Below are positions 37,959 to 48,066 of a stretch of 64,000 bases of DNA, in pieces; position 1 is the first letter of the stretch, and each line of letters opens with the position of its first letter. The position numbers were made by a program, and so were the translations under genes. The stretch covers positions 1 to 64,000 of the forward strand of contig NZ_JACYVA010000009.1 of the NCBI RefSeq assembly GCF_014842075.1. Reading direction: 5' to 3'. The notes beneath the pieces were generated by a model. That model did no database searches. It saw only the letters and a program-made list of their open reading frames with translations, and was not told the origin of the DNA. This DNA comes from Sphingomonas sp. CFBP 13720. Lineage in GTDB: Bacteria; Pseudomonadota; Alphaproteobacteria; Sphingomonadales; Sphingomonadaceae.

Positions 37959-38489
37959 ATGGCTACCGAAGAGGCGACCTTTGCCGGCGGATGTTTCTGG
38001 TGCACCGAAGCGGTGTTCCGCGACGTGATCGGCGTGGAGCGCGTCGAGAGCGGCTATATCGGTGGATCGGTCGAGCATCCTACCTACAAGCAGGTGTGCG
38101 GCGGCAATACCGGCCATGCCGAAGCGATCCGCGTGACGTTCGATCCGTCGGTGATCGGATATGGCGACATGCTCGAAATCTTCTTTGCGACGCATGATCC
38201 GACGCAGCTGAACCGGCAGGGCAACGACGTCGGCACGCAATATCGGTCGGCGATCTTTCCGTATTCGGCCGAACAGGAAGCGGCGGCCCGGGCCGCTGTC
38301 GAACGCGGCGCGGGCTTCGTGACGACGATCGAACCGCTTTCGACCTGGTATCCGGCAGAGGGGTATCATCAGGAATATTGGGACGGCGAAGGGCAGCGTA
38401 ACTCGTACTGCATTGCCGTGATCCCGCCCAAGCTGCAAAAGCTGCGCAAGAGTTTCGCGAATCGGGTCAAGTCGACAGCCGACGCGTGA
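37959..38489 (+). CDS. msrA: Peptide-methionine (S)-S-oxide reductase MsrA
   Basis: 176 residues. Catalytic GCFWCTEA at residues 9-16, with [15 protein letters not shown] and HPTYxQ-like blocks of the family. Reduces methionine sulfoxide in proteins. ATG 37959 has GAAGGAG upstream with 8 bases spacing. Upstream open frame overlaps galE antisense and is not counted. Single gene; divergent from galE. Confidence 0.97.
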   Translation: MATEEATFAGGCFWCTEAVFRDVIGVERVESGYIGGSVEHPTYKQVCGGNTGHAEAIRVTFDPSVIGYGDMLEIFFATHDPTQLNRQGNDVGTQYRSAIFPYSAEQEAAARAAVERGAGFVTTIEPLSTWYPAEGYHQEYWDGEGQRNSYCIAVIPPKLQKLRKSFANRVKSTADA

Positions 38490-38599
38490 ACTGACCTGCG
38501 TTAAAATAGTTTTGCAAGGGTCGTGCCAAAGTGGCGCGACCCTTGTGTCCCGCGCGGCCGGTTGCTATCCGTCACTTTGCCGGCAGGGGGGCGGCGGAC

Positions 38600-40603
38600 A
38601 TGGGGGCGACACTCGATTCGGCTGGCGATTCGGCCGGGCGCGACCGGCGGCTGGCCGCGATCCATGCCTATGGTCTGGCGTGCGACGGTAATGATCCGGC
38701 ACAACAGGATCTGGTCGTGCTGGCGGCGCGTGCATGCGACGCACCGATCGCGCTGATCACCGTCATCGGCGCTGAATACCAGACCTTCACGGCGCGTGTC
38801 GGCACCGACCTGCGGGGAACGCACATCGACCGCGCACTGTGTATTCACGCGCTGAACGAACCCGACCTGTTGGTCATCCCCGATCTGTCCGCCGACCCAC
38901 GTACCGTCGCCAATCCGCTGGTGACCGCTGATCCGGGGGTATGTTTCTATGCGGGCGTACCGTTGCGCGTCGCCGACGGCACGGTGGTGGGAACGTTGTG
39001 CGTGCTCGACGTCGAACCGCGCCCCGCCGGACTGACCGACGTGCAGCGCGATACCCTGATGCGGCTGGCGCGGCAGGTTGGGACGACGATGGAGCTGCGC
39101 CGGTCGCTGCACGAGCGCGATGCCGGACTGGCGCGTGCGGCGGACGCGGAAGCGATGCTGTCGGGCGAGGAACGCCGCTGGCAACGCGTGTTCGAGAATA
39201 TCGGCGACGGGTTTGCCGTGGGCGAAGTGATCCGCGACACTGCCGGGCAAGTCATCGACTGGCGCTATCTGGATGCGAACCCGGCGTGGTTCGCACTATC
39301 GGCGTTCGATCGCGCCACGATGCTGGCGGGCACCGGACGCGGACTGGACGACCATGCCCCCGCGCATTGGGCGGACGACCTCCACCGACTGATCGCGACG
39401 GGTGACCCGGTCGGGTTCGTGCATCACGCCCCCCGGTTGCGCCGCTGGTTTCGGGGACGCTGTTTCCGCATCGAGGGCGAACGGTTCGGCGTGATCCTGC
39501 ACGATACGACGGAGGAAGTCGCTGCGGCGACGCGGCAGGCTGCACTCGTCGATCTGGGCGATGCGTTGCGCGATTGTCGCAACGTCGCCGACGTAACACG
39601 CGTTGCATCGGCACTGGTCGGCGAAACGCTGCGCGTCGACCGCGCCGGATTCGGTCGGATCGACGCCGGGGTCGAACATGTCGAGATCGAGCCCGACTGG
39701 ACGGCGCATGGCGTCGTCTCGATCGCCGGACGGCATCGTTTCGCCGATTATGGCGACCTGCGCGACGGGCTGGCCCGCGGGGAAGCGTTGGTGATCGACG
39801 ATCCACGCACCGATCCGCGCACCGCCGCCGACCCCGCCGCGATGCTGGACAAAGGGGTCGGCGCGCTCATCAACATGCCGGTGCGCCGCGATGGCCGGAT
39901 CGCCGCGATCTTTCTGGTGCACAGCACGACGCCGCGCCGCTGGACGGCGGACGAGGTGACGTTCCTGCGCAAGGTGGCGGACCGGGTAGAGGTCGGAGTG
40001 GCGCAGGTCGAGGCGGAGGCGCGGCAGGACCTGCTGGTCCACGAACTCGCGCACCGGTTGAAGAACACCTTGTCGGTGGTGCAGGCGATCGCGTCGCAAA
40101 CGTTGCGGGGATCGGTCGATCGCGCACCGCTGGATGCGTTCGAGCAACGGTTGCAGGCGCTGGGCGTCGCGCACGACGTGCTGGTCCAGCGCAACTGGAT
40201 GGCGGCGGACATGCGCACGACCGCGCAACAGGTCATTGCCGTGTTCGGGTGCGACGATCGTATCGCGCTGTCGGGACCGGACGTGGCGCTGGGCGCGAGC
40301 GCGGCGCTGGGGCTGGCGCTGATCCTGCACGAACTGGGCACCAATGCGGTCAAATATGGCGCATTGTCGAACAAGACCGGATCGGTGGCGCTCGACTGGC
40401 GGGTGGACGACGATCAGGTGCTGACGATGGAATGGCACGAACGCGGTGGTCCGCCGGTCATGGAGCAGCCGAGCCGCCGCGGGTTCGGGTCGCGCCTGTT
40501 GCGACTGGGGCTGGCGGGCACGGGTAACAGCGAACTGGTCTATGCCAGCGACGGCCTGCACGCAGTGATGCGCGCGTCGATCGCGCAACTGGCGAGCGGA
40601 TAG
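38600..40603 (+). CDS. GAF-PAS-GAF sensor, HWE family histidine kinase
   Basis: About 667 residues from ATG 38600. An N-terminal GAF domain (roughly 20-170, LVVLAARACDAPIALITVIG), a PAS-like part (roughly 190-310, VFENIGDGFAVGEV), a second GAF (about 315-470), then an HWE kinase core: HELAHRLKNTLSVVQAIA, then HDVLVQRNW, an N-box LHELGTNAVKYG and RRGFGSRLL. Likely soluble and possibly a stress or light/redox sensor; no chromophore Cys of a phytochrome or LOV site is certain. A terminator follows. Partner regulators (PhyR/NepR type) are not in the window. Confidence 0.9.
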   Translation: MGATLDSAGDSAGRDRRLAAIHAYGLACDGNDPAQQDLVVLAARACDAPIALITVIGAEYQTFTARVGTDLRGTHIDRALCIHALNEPDLLVIPDLSADPRTVANPLVTADPGVCFYAGVPLRVADGTVVGTLCVLDVEPRPAGLTDVQRDTLMRLARQVGTTMELRRSLHERDAGLARAADAEAMLSGEERRWQRVFENIGDGFAVGEVIRDTAGQVIDWRYLDANPAWFALSAFDRATMLAGTGRGLDDHAPAHWADDLHRLIATGDPVGFVHHAPRLRRWFRGRCFRIEGERFGVILHDTTEEVAAATRQAALVDLGDALRDCRNVADVTRVASALVGETLRVDRAGFGRIDAGVEHVEIEPDWTAHGVVSIAGRHRFADYGDLRDGLARGEALVIDDPRTDPRTAADPAAMLDKGVGALINMPVRRDGRIAAIFLVHSTTPRRWTADEVTFLRKVADRVEVGVAQVEAEARQDLLVHELAHRLKNTLSVVQAIASQTLRGSVDRAPLDAFEQRLQALGVAHDVLVQRNWMAADMRTTAQQVIAVFGCDDRIALSGPDVALGASAALGLALILHELGTNAVKYGALSNKTGSVALDWRVDDDQVLTMEWHERGGPPVMEQPSRRGFGSRLLRLGLAGTGNSELVYASDGLHAVMRASIAQLASG

Positions 40604-40623
40604 CACGACGCGAGGCACGAAAA

Positions 40624-40649
40624 AGGGCCGCCCCATACGGGACGGCCCT
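40624..40649. terminator. Terminator between convergent HWE kinase and GlsB genes
   Basis: AGGGCCGCCCC (40624-40634) pairs with GGGACGGCCCT (40639-40649), one mismatch, 4-base loop ATAC. AAAAA precedes on the plus strand, so it has T-tract in the minus direction. Confidence 0.85.
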
Positions 40650-40676
40650 GTTCACGTCGCCGAAGCGGTCAGATGC

Positions 40677-40928
40677 TTAGCGCACCGACCCGCGACGGAC
40701 GAGGTTCACGATCGCCAGCAGCACGACCGCGCCGATCAGCGAGTAGATGAAGCTCATCACCGTGACGCCGTTGTTGATGTTCGCACCGGTCACGAAGCCT
40801 GCGATCACCGCGCCGACGATGCCGACCACGACGTTGAGGATGATGCCCTGCTGCGCGTCGGTGCGCATGATGATGCTCGCCAGCCAGCCAACGACGCCGC
40901 CTACGATGAGCCAGATGATGAATCCCAT
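40677..40928 (-). CDS. GlsB/YeaQ/YmgE family stress membrane protein
   Basis: 83 residues with three hydrophobic helices, glycine-rich (IVGGVVGWLASIIM, IVGAVIAGFVTG, IYSLIGAVVLLAIV), matching the transglycosylase-associated GlsB family. Often induced by stress or stationary phase. ATG 40928 has GGAGGGAAGTG upstream. Separated from sciP by more than 100 bases. Confidence 0.95.
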   Translation of the reverse strand: MGFIIWLIVGGVVGWLASIIMRTDAQQGIILNVVVGIVGAVIAGFVTGANINNGVTVMSFIYSLIGAVVLLAIVNLVRRGSVR

Positions 40929-41040
40929 GTCACTTCCCTCCGTTAAATCAATGCGCGCCAGTCACTTGTTCGTCCCGGGCGTACTGAGGGAAAGACTCTT
41001 TTAACGCTGGCTTGTTCCGCCTCCGTTTTGACTATTTGGA

Positions 41041-41343
41041 TCAGTACTTCGATTGCTGACGTTCGTAGAGCGTCTTGTAATGCTGAATCCGCGTGACGCG
41101 CAGGCCCGGCATACCCGACCGATCGATCGCGCGTTGCCACGTGGCGAACTCCTCCGCCGACAGATTGTACCGCCGGCACACGTCGTCCACGCTCAACAGC
41201 CCGCCATTGACCGCTGCCACGACCTCCGCCTTGCGGCGCACCACCCACCGGGTCGTGTCGGGCGGCGGAAGCGAATCGACCGTCAGCGGTTCGCCGAGGG
41301 GGCCGATAACTTTTGCCGGACGGATTTTCTGGTTCTCAATCAT
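41041..41343 (-). CDS. sciP: CtrA inhibitor SciP (DUF1153)
   Basis: 100 residues. RRKAEVVAAVNGG and LSVDDVCRRYNLSAEEF, then TWQRAIDRSGM and RVTRIQ match SciP, the small HTH protein that holds CtrA-dependent transcription down after DNA replication starts in alphaproteobacteria. The N-terminal VIGPLGEPLTVDSLPPPDT is typical. No clear CtrA box was recognised nearby. Separate from the small unknown gene upstream by 75 bases. Confidence 0.95.
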   Translation of the reverse strand: MIENQKIRPAKVIGPLGEPLTVDSLPPPDTTRWVVRRKAEVVAAVNGGLLSVDDVCRRYNLSAEEFATWQRAIDRSGMPGLRVTRIQHYKTLYERQQSKY

Positions 41344-41418
41344 ACTGGACCTCGGAGCCGGGGCTGATGCCCCCTGAAACCTGTGTACCCGGTCTTAGGT
41401 GAAGGTGATTGAACATCG

Positions 41419-41715
41419 CTAAAACGGCGAGGTAAACATGGTCTTCATCCACGTTGCGGAACCGTTACGATCGGTGCCGAACGGGGTTTCCGTGGTGGCG
41501 GATGCCGCCAGCAGCGCGGCGGTCCAGCCGTCGAACGCACCGTCGGCCGGGTGCATCAGCGATACGGTGGCGCGCTTCCATGCCAGCCGCGTCTGCAATC
41601 GCGCGGTGCGCGTCGCCGCCTGCCGCCCGGTCACAGCGGCGAGCAGCACCGCCAGATCGGTCGGCAGGGCGGTGATGGCGGTCCCGCGATCGAGGCGGGC
41701 GAAACTCAAATCCAC
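41419..41715 (-). CDS. Small unknown protein
   Basis: About 98 residues if it starts at GTG 41715; TTG 41742 gives 107. The translation LSFARLDRGTAITALPTDLAVLLAAVTGRQAA and SLMHPADGAFDGWTAALLAASATTETPF has balanced composition, unlike the shadow frames, so it may be a gene, but I do not recognise it. Located between sciP and mnmA on the sciP strand, so it could be cotranscribed with sciP. Antisense plus-strand frame 41438-41782 is Arg/Ser-rich and not favoured. Confidence 0.5.
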   Translation of the reverse strand: MDLSFARLDRGTAITALPTDLAVLLAAVTGRQAATRTARLQTRLAWKRATVSLMHPADGAFDGWTAALLAASATTETPFGTDRNGSATWMKTMFTSPF

Positions 41716-41844
41716 ATCATTGTCCCGGCATCGACACGCCAATATGACGTATCCGATACGGTTCGTGCACCATAAGTGTTGAAGGTCCGGTAAATAGACG
41801 CATATTTTTGCAACGTCTCGTGCAAGCGCCTATCTGGCCCGATC

Positions 41845-42939
41845 ATGACCACCAACCTGTTCCAGATCGAATCGCCCGCGTCCGCCCGCCGCATCGTCGT
41901 GGCGATGTCGGGCGGGGTCGACAGTTCGGTCGTCGCCGCGCTGGCGCACGCGACGGGGGCGGAGACGATCGGCGTCACGCTGCAACTCTACGACCATGGT
42001 GCGGCGGTGGGGCGGGCGGGATCGTGCTGCGCCGGCCGCGACATTCGCGATGCGCGTGCGGTGTGCGACCGGCTGGGCATCGCGCATTACGTGTTCGATC
42101 ACGAAACCAGCTTCCGCGCGACGGTGATCGACGACTTCGCCGACGAATATCTGGCGGGCCGCACGCCGATCCCGTGCGTGAAGTGCAACATGGGGCCGAA
42201 ATTCACCGATCTGTTCCGGCTGGCGCGCGATCTGGGCGCGGATTGCCTTGCCACCGGTCATTATATCCGGCGCGTGGTGGGGCCAGAGGGCGCCGAGCTG
42301 CACCGCGCGGTCGATCCGGCGCGCGACCAGAGCTATTTCCTGTTCGCCACGACGCAGGACCAGCTCGATTTCCTGCGCTTTCCACTGGGCGGGATGCCCA
42401 AGGCGCGGGTGCGCGAGATCGCCGCCGAACTGGGGCTGGGCGTCGCGGGCAAGCCCGACAGCCAGGATATCTGTTTCGTCCCCGACGGCGATTATGCCGG
42501 GCTGGTGCGCAAGCTGCGCCCGGAGGCGAACGACGGCGGCGAGATCGTCGATATGGCGGGGAACGTCCTCGGACGGCATGGCGGGCTGGTCGGCTATACC
42601 GTGGGACAGCGGCGCGGGATCGAGATCGGCGGACAGGCCGAACCGCTGTACGTCGTGCGGCTGGAACCGGCCACGAAGCGGCTGGTGGTGGGGCCGCGCG
42701 CCGCGCTGGCGGTCGGCGCGGCACGGCTGTCCGGGATCAACTGGATCGGCGGCGACCATGCCGGTCCGGTCACCGCGAAGGTGCGGTCGATGGCGAAGCC
42801 GGTGGCGGCGGCGCTGGCGGACGGGCGGCTGGTGTTCGACACGCCCGAATATGGCGTCGCCCCCGGACAGGCGGCGGTGCTGTATGCGGGCGAGCGGGTG
42901 CTGGGCGGCGGATGGATCGAGGCGACCGAAGCCGCCTGA
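41845..42939 (+). CDS. mnmA: tRNA 2-thiouridylase MnmA
   Basis: 364 residues. ATP-binding SGGVDSSV at residues 22-29, cysteine pair [12 protein letters not shown] (acceptor Cys) and the second catalytic Cys in [13 protein letters not shown]. Makes 2-thiouridine 34 in Lys, Glu and Gln tRNAs, with sulfur from the IscS relay. C-terminal beta-barrel starts near GYTVGQRRG. Start ATG 41845, no strong ribosome-binding site. Confidence 0.97.
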   Translation: MTTNLFQIESPASARRIVVAMSGGVDSSVVAALAHATGAETIGVTLQLYDHGAAVGRAGSCCAGRDIRDARAVCDRLGIAHYVFDHETSFRATVIDDFADEYLAGRTPIPCVKCNMGPKFTDLFRLARDLGADCLATGHYIRRVVGPEGAELHRAVDPARDQSYFLFATTQDQLDFLRFPLGGMPKARVREIAAELGLGVAGKPDSQDICFVPDGDYAGLVRKLRPEANDGGEIVDMAGNVLGRHGGLVGYTVGQRRGIEIGGQAEPLYVVRLEPATKRLVVGPRAALAVGAARLSGINWIGGDHAGPVTAKVRSMAKPVAAALADGRLVFDTPEYGVAPGQAAVLYAGERVLGGGWIEATEAA

Positions 42940-43166
42940 CGCGGATCGGCATCCAGTCGCACCGGACTGCACCTCTGCCGCACCTGTTGCGAGGGCGATA
43001 ACGCAGGGCCGGTGCCGATGCATGTCGACCGGACGTTGGTCGGTCCCGACGGGGGGAACCGCAATCGTTCCTTCTGTCGGAACGGCCGTCGTAGATCCTG
43101 TGCCGGGCGGCACCGTTCCCGGCAGGCGCTTGCTCCGCCCGTCCCGCTTCCCTACAGCCCGCGCCG

Positions 43167-43829
43167 ATGCTGCCTGCGCTCGCCCATGTCCGTGACTGGA
43201 TCTTCGATCTCGACAACACGCTGTATCCGGCGTCGAGTAACCTGTTCGCCGCGATCGACGCGCGGATGGGCACCTATATCTGCAACCTGCTGGACTGCGA
43301 TCCGCAGGAAGCGCGCCAGGTGCAGAAGCTGCATTTCCACGCGCACGGCACCACCCTGTCGGGATTGATGGCCGACCACGCGATCGATCCGCACCATTTC
43401 CTCGATTTCGTCCATGACATCAACATGTCGCCGCTGGTCGCCGACCCTGCGCTGCCGGGATTGCTGGCGGCGCTGCCGGGTCGCAAGCTGGTCTTCACCA
43501 ACGGCGATATCGATTATGCCGGGCGCGTGCTCGAACGACTGGGCCTGTCGGACAGTTTCGCGGGCATCCACGATATCCACGCCACCGCCTATCGCCCCAA
43601 GCCGCAGGCCAGCGCCTATGCCGGGTTGTGCGCGGTGTGGGACGTCGATCCGCATGCCGCGCTGTTCGCCGAGGACATGGCGCGCAACCTCGTGCCGGCC
43701 AAGGCGATCGGCATGACGACGTTGTGGGTCGACAACGGGTCCGAACAGGGGCCGGGCGACGCCCGCGACCATATCGATTACACCACGCACGATATCGTCG
43801 CGTGGCTACGCTTCGTGGAGGAATCATGA
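43167..43829 (+). CDS. HAD-family pyrimidine 5'-nucleotidase
   Basis: 220 residues. HAD motif [14 protein letters not shown] (nucleophile Asp), motif II FTNGD, motif III Lys in YRPKPQAS, motif [10 protein letters not shown]. This is the SDT1/PHM8-like subfamily that dephosphorylates UMP/CMP or other small phosphates. Its stop overlaps the dapD ATG (ATGA at 43826-43829), so it is coupled to dapD. The 228 bases before it have no recognised feature. Confidence 0.92.
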   Translation: MLPALAHVRDWIFDLDNTLYPASSNLFAAIDARMGTYICNLLDCDPQEARQVQKLHFHAHGTTLSGLMADHAIDPHHFLDFVHDINMSPLVADPALPGLLAALPGRKLVFTNGDIDYAGRVLERLGLSDSFAGIHDIHATAYRPKPQASAYAGLCAVWDVDPHAALFAEDMARNLVPAKAIGMTTLWVDNGSEQGPGDARDHIDYTTHDIVAWLRFVEES

Positions 43830-44644
43830 CCGACCTTGCCACCCGGATCGACGCCGCATGGGATGCCCGCGCCGACCTGACCGTCCACACCCAGGGTGAG
43901 GTCCGCGATGCCGTGGATGCCGCGCTGGCGCTGCTCGACAGCGGTGAAGCGCGGGTCGCCGAGCCGGTGGGCGACGGGTGGCAGGTCAACCAGTGGCTGA
44001 AGAAGGCCGTGCTCCTGTCGTTCCGGCTGAACGACAATGTCGTGATGGACGGCCCCGGCACGACCAACTGGTTCGACAAGGTGCCGAGCAAGTTCGGCGG
44101 ATGGGGCGAGCATCGCTTTCGCGAAGCCGGGTTCCGTGCGGTGCCAGGCAGCATCGTGCGGCGGGGCGCTTTCATCGGCAAGGGCGCGATCCTGATGCCC
44201 AGTTTCGTCAACATCGGTGCCTATGTCGGCGAAGGAACGATGGTCGACACCTGGGCGACGGTCGGGTCGTGCGCGCAGATCGGCCGCAACGTCCATCTGT
44301 CGGGCGGGGTTGGCATAGGCGGCGTGCTGGAGCCGTTGCAGGCCGATCCGGTCATCATCGGCGACGGCGCGTTCATCGGCGCGCGGGCCGAAGTGGCGGA
44401 GGGCGTCCGCGTCGGCGAAGGCGCGGTGCTGTCGATGGGCGTGTATCTCGGCGCATCGACCAAGATCATCGACCGCGCGACCGGCGAAGTGTTTCGCGGC
44501 GAAGTACCGCCCTATTCGGTGGTCGTGCCCGGATCGATCGGCGGCGGCGACGGCAAGCCCGCGCTGTACTGCGCGGTGATCGTCAAGCGGGTCGATGCGC
44601 AGACGCGGTCAAAGACCAGCATCAACGACCTGTTGCGCGACTGA
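43826..44644 (+). CDS. dapD: 2,3,4,5-tetrahydropyridine-2,6-dicarboxylate N-succinyltransferase
   Basis: 272 residues of left-handed beta-helix type. Hexapeptide repeats are seen from about residue 105 to 235 (for example [33 protein letters not shown]). Uses succinyl-CoA in the lysine/diaminopimelate pathway. A GGAGG lies ahead of ATG 43826. Cotranslated with the HAD gene; nhaA starts 48 bases later. Confidence 0.97.
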   Translation: MTDLATRIDAAWDARADLTVHTQGEVRDAVDAALALLDSGEARVAEPVGDGWQVNQWLKKAVLLSFRLNDNVVMDGPGTTNWFDKVPSKFGGWGEHRFREAGFRAVPGSIVRRGAFIGKGAILMPSFVNIGAYVGEGTMVDTWATVGSCAQIGRNVHLSGGVGIGGVLEPLQADPVIIGDGAFIGARAEVAEGVRVGEGAVLSMGVYLGASTKIIDRATGEVFRGEVPPYSVVVPGSIGGGDGKPALYCAVIVKRVDAQTRSKTSINDLLRD

Positions 44645-44691
44645 CCGTTTCGATCTTCCCCGTGGCGGGACGTATCTGGTAGCGGACGGGC

Positions 44692-45900
44692 ATGACCCGT
44701 CCGCGCTCCGCCCTTCGCAGTTTCCTTACCAGCGAGGCCGCCGGTGGCGTCGCGCTGATGGTGGCTTCCGCGCTCGCGCTGGTGCTGGCCAATGTGCCGG
44801 GCACCGCCGACGCCTATTTCCATGCGCTGCATCTGGTCACCGGCCCGGTGATCGGCGCACGCCATGGGCCGATGACGATCCATCTGTGGATCAACGACGC
44901 AGCGATGGCGGTATTCTTCCTGCTCGTCGGGTTGGAGATCAAGCGCGAGCTGGTCGATGGCCGCCTCGCGACGTGGGAACAGCGCCGCCTGCCGGTGATC
45001 GGCGCGGTCGCCGGCATGGCGCTGCCGGCCGCGATCTACCTGATGGTCGGACACGGTACGCCGGGCATTGCGCAGGGATGGGCGATCCCGGCGGCGACCG
45101 ATATCGCCTTTGCCGTGGGCGTGATGGCATTGCTGGGCCGCCGCGTGCCGGCGGCGCTGAAACTGTTCCTGACGACGCTGGCGATCGTCGACGACATGGG
45201 GGCGGTGATTATCATCGCACTGGCCTACACCAGCGATCTCGATCCGGTGGCGCTGGGCGGCGCCGCGGTGGTGCTGGCGACGATGGTTGCGCTCAACCGC
45301 GGGGGCACGATGCGGTTGACGCCCTATCTGCTGCTGGCCGTATTGCTGTGGTATTGCGTGTTCCTGTCGGGGATTCACGCCACGGTCGCGGGTGTGCTGG
45401 CGGCGATGACGATTCCGGTCAAGCCGACGCCCGGCGCGCCGGAGGCGGTCGATTCCCCGCTCCATCGGCTGGAACATATCCTGCATCCATGGGTCGCGTT
45501 CGCGATCGTGCCGCTGTTCGGCTTCGTCAATGCCGGCGTCGCGTTCGTCGGGCTGCCGCTGTCGATCCTGTGGGCGCCGTTGCCGCTGGCGGTTGCCGCC
45601 GGGCTGTTCGTCGGCAAGCAGGTCGGCGTGCTGGGCGCGGTGTGGCTGGCCGTCCGCACGGGTATCGCCGGACAGCCGGGCGGCGCGGGCTGGGTTCAGC
45701 TATGGGGCATCGCCGCGCTGGCCGGGATCGGCTTTACCATGAGCCTGTTTATCGGCGGCCTTGCCTTTGCCGGGAACGCGGCGGCGATCGATCAGGTGAA
45801 GATCGGGGTGCTGGCGGGGTCGGTGCTGTCCGCGCTGCTAGGTGCGGCGTTGCTGGGCCTTACGGGCGATCGGTCGCGTCGACCGGCGGCATCGCGCTGA
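44692..45900 (+). CDS. nhaA: Na+/H+ antiporter NhaA
   Basis: 402 residues, 12 membrane helices. The proton/sodium site Asp-Asp pair is in TLAIVDDMGAVII (D163/D164 equivalents), and the GLEIKREL loop is present. Exchanges cytosolic Na+ for H+ at alkaline pH. The 3' end overlaps the convergent dipeptidase gene by 41 bases. No coupled neighbour upstream beyond dapD. Confidence 0.96.
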   Translation: MTRPRSALRSFLTSEAAGGVALMVASALALVLANVPGTADAYFHALHLVTGPVIGARHGPMTIHLWINDAAMAVFFLLVGLEIKRELVDGRLATWEQRRLPVIGAVAGMALPAAIYLMVGHGTPGIAQGWAIPAATDIAFAVGVMALLGRRVPAALKLFLTTLAIVDDMGAVIIIALAYTSDLDPVALGGAAVVLATMVALNRGGTMRLTPYLLLAVLLWYCVFLSGIHATVAGVLAAMTIPVKPTPGAPEAVDSPLHRLEHILHPWVAFAIVPLFGFVNAGVAFVGLPLSILWAPLPLAVAAGLFVGKQVGVLGAVWLAVRTGIAGQPGGAGWVQLWGIAALAGIGFTMSLFIGGLAFAGNAAAIDQVKIGVLAGSVLSALLGAALLGLTGDRSRRPAASR

Positions 45901-47137
45901 GCGACCGCGCGACCGCTTCGGCGCGGGCCAGCACGCGCAGGACATTGCCCTGCGCCAGCCCCGCCAGATCGCGGTCGGACCAGCCGCGTCGCGCCAGTTC
46001 GGCGAACAGCAGCGGATAGCCGTCGACTCCGGTCATTCCCTCCGGCCCCGTGCCTGAAATACCGTCGTAATCGCCACCGATGCCGACATGCGCGCGCCCT
46101 GCGACCGTGGCGATATGATCGACATGATCGGCCATCGTCGCGGCGGTGACGTGCGGTTCGGGATGGGCGGCGATCCAGTCGCGCAACGCCACCGGCGTAC
46201 GCCCGCCGTACCGATCGGTCGGCACGCCCAGCGCCCTTGCGGCGGCGATTCGTGCATTGTCCCAGTCGTTCCACGTGCCCGACAGGAAGGCGGGATAGGC
46301 GTTTACCATCACCACCCCGCCATTCACCCCGATCGCGCGCAACAACGCATCAGGGATGTTGCGCGGCCGGTCGGCGACGGCGCGGGCGTTGGAATGCGAT
46401 GCGATCACCGGTGCCTTCGTCACCGCCAATACCGCCGCCATCGTCGCGTCGGAGACATGCGCGACGTCGACCAGCATCCCCAGCCGGTTCATCTCCGCCA
46501 CCACCTGTCGCCCGAACGGGGTTAGGCCGTTTGCCCGTGGCGCATCGGTCGAACTGTCGGCCCAGCCGACGCTCTTGCCATGGGTCAGCGTCAGATATCG
46601 CACGCCCAACGCGTGATACTGCCGCAGCACCGACAGCCGCCCGTCGATCTGATGCCCGCCCTCCACACCGATCAGCGACGCGACGCGACCGCCGCGCGCG
46701 ATGCGCGCCATATCCGCCGCGCCGGTCGACAGTGCCATCCGCGCCGGATTGGCCGCGATCATGCGATGAACGATGTCGATCTGCTCGATCGTCGTTTCCA
46801 CCGCCGCCGGCCCCGTGATCGTCGCGGGAATCCACACCGACCAGAACTGTCCGCCGACATGCCCGTTCGCCATGCGCGGCAGGTCGGTCTGGAGCGGCGG
46901 GTCGATCCGGCTGGTATTGGCAGTCAGGTCGACCGCCTCGACCGCGCCGTGATGGCCGTCGCGAATCTCCCATGGCAGGTCGTTATGCCCGTCGATGATC
47001 GGCGTGCGCGTCAGCACCCGTTCGGCACGGGCGATATCACGCCGCGACGGCACGGGTGCGAACGCCTGCGTTTGCGCGGGCAATGACCCGGGCATGGGCG
47101 CGGACGCTTGCGCGGCGAGGAGCAGGGCAACGAGCAT
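45860..47137 (-). CDS. Membrane dipeptidase (peptidase M19), secreted
   Basis: 425 residues with an N-terminal signal peptide (MLVALLLAAQASA). Binuclear Zn site elements: IIDGHNDLPW, the bridging Glu in GVEGGHQ, His in SHSNARA and Asp in GIGGDYDG. Hydrolyses dipeptides (often D-amino acid containing) in the periplasm. Convergent with nhaA (41-base overlap) and divergent from the secreted unknown at 47234. Start ATG 47137. Confidence 0.95.
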   Translation of the reverse strand: MLVALLLAAQASAPMPGSLPAQTQAFAPVPSRRDIARAERVLTRTPIIDGHNDLPWEIRDGHHGAVEAVDLTANTSRIDPPLQTDLPRMANGHVGGQFWSVWIPATITGPAAVETTIEQIDIVHRMIAANPARMALSTGAADMARIARGGRVASLIGVEGGHQIDGRLSVLRQYHALGVRYLTLTHGKSVGWADSSTDAPRANGLTPFGRQVVAEMNRLGMLVDVAHVSDATMAAVLAVTKAPVIASHSNARAVADRPRNIPDALLRAIGVNGGVVMVNAYPAFLSGTWNDWDNARIAAARALGVPTDRYGGRTPVALRDWIAAHPEPHVTAATMADHVDHIATVAGRAHVGIGGDYDGISGTGPEGMTGVDGYPLLFAELARRGWSDRDLAGLAQGNVLRVLARAEAVARSLSAMPPVDATDRP

Positions 47138-47233
47138 CGGACAAGGCTATCGCGCGGTGGCGGCGATCGGCAAGCGCTTTACCTGTGCGGTCGCGCGTGC
47201 TTGGCTGTGCATCCGTTGCCCGGAGGTCCGCCG

Positions 47234-47728
47234 ATGCTCGCCCTGCTCCTGTTCGCTGCCCAGGCCGCCGCCGCACCGCCCCCAGACCGGATTTCGATCC
47301 TTGTCGATCCGTGCGCGTCGCAACGGCGAATGTCGCAGGACGACGAGATACTGGTCTGCGGCGACCGGCCCGATCCGCGCCTGCCGCTGCCGCTCGATCG
47401 TGGTCCGCCGGACCGGCCGCTGGCATCGAACCCCTATGCCGACGGGCGGGGCGCGATGGCGGCGTCGGCGTCGCCCTGTGGTACCTTGTCGCAAGGCTGC
47501 GCCACCGGTGTCGACCTGATCGGCGGTGGCGTGTTCGCGATCCGCGCGCTGGGCAAGCTGGTCGATCCGGCCAGTTGTTGCGAGGAACCGGGCGAATACA
47601 AGGATGTCGGCAAGCTGATCGGCGACGTGGTGCGCGGCGCGAAGGGCGGGCCGTCGAAAGCCGAACGCGCCAAGCGCGTCGCGATCCCGCTCGATCCGGC
47701 AGTGCCGTTGCCGGTCGCGGCGCGATGA
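47234..47728 (+). CDS. Secreted protein of unknown function
   Basis: 164 residues from ATG 47234, after GGAGG. Signal peptide MLALLLFAAQAAAAP, then a mature region with six cysteines (ILVDPCASQ, ILVCGDRPDPRLPLP, SPCGTLSQGCATG, PASCCEEPG), suggesting disulfides. The DEILVCGDRPDPRLPLP segment is a hallmark of small secreted sphingomonad proteins of unknown function. No function can be stated. Divergent from the dipeptidase. Confidence 0.75.
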   Translation: MLALLLFAAQAAAAPPPDRISILVDPCASQRRMSQDDEILVCGDRPDPRLPLPLDRGPPDRPLASNPYADGRGAMAASASPCGTLSQGCATGVDLIGGGVFAIRALGKLVDPASCCEEPGEYKDVGKLIGDVVRGAKGGPSKAERAKRVAIPLDPAVPLPVAAR

Positions 47729-47862
47729 GGCAGCAGGCGTAAGGGGCTGGGCGTGGGACGAAGCCCGGTAGTATGGGGTCCGTCGGTCGCGGTGGCCATC
47801 CGGGATGTGAACCGGGCGATCCCATCGCCTGCTTGCGGTGTTCACCGAACCTACCGTGACGA

Positions 47863-47879
47863 CGGGTTTGAAAAACCCG
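47863..47879 (+). terminator. Weak hairpin after secreted unknown gene
   Basis: CGGGTTT and AAACCCG form a 7-base stem with a 3-base loop, 135 bases downstream of the stop codon; little else supports termination. Confidence 0.4.
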
Positions 47880-48017
47880 CCTGAGTTCCGGTCATAAAGC
47901 GCTTGCGACAACGGCAGTCGGGCCGATCGGCTTCGGGGGTCGAGGCATCGCGGGATGCAACGGGACCGGTCGCGGCATCCGCACGGGCGCTCCTGTCGGC
48001 CCGCATCCGTTGCGAAA

Positions 48018-48052
48018 GCGGACGACACGGGACCATAGCCCGCGTCGTCCGC
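48018..48052 (-). terminator. Terminator of the etfBA transcript
   Basis: GCGGACGACACGGG (48018-48031) pairs with CCCGCGTCGTCCGC (48039-48052), one mismatch, 7-base loop. It lies 15 bases after the etfA stop (minus strand), and TTTCGC follows on the minus strand. Confidence 0.8.
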
Positions 48053-48066
48053 CTGCGCTGCACGCC

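Larger units (their letters stand above)
47729..48066. other. Intergenic region between secreted unknown and etfA
   Basis: No gene is seen. It holds two hairpins: 47863-47879 (CGGGTTT and AAACCCG around GAA) and a strong one at 48018-48052, described separately. Confidence 0.7.

Noticed and set aside
40929..41040. Possible CtrA binding site near sciP
   Set aside because: TTAA elements at both ends of the gap are over 50 bases apart, not the 7-base spacing needed.
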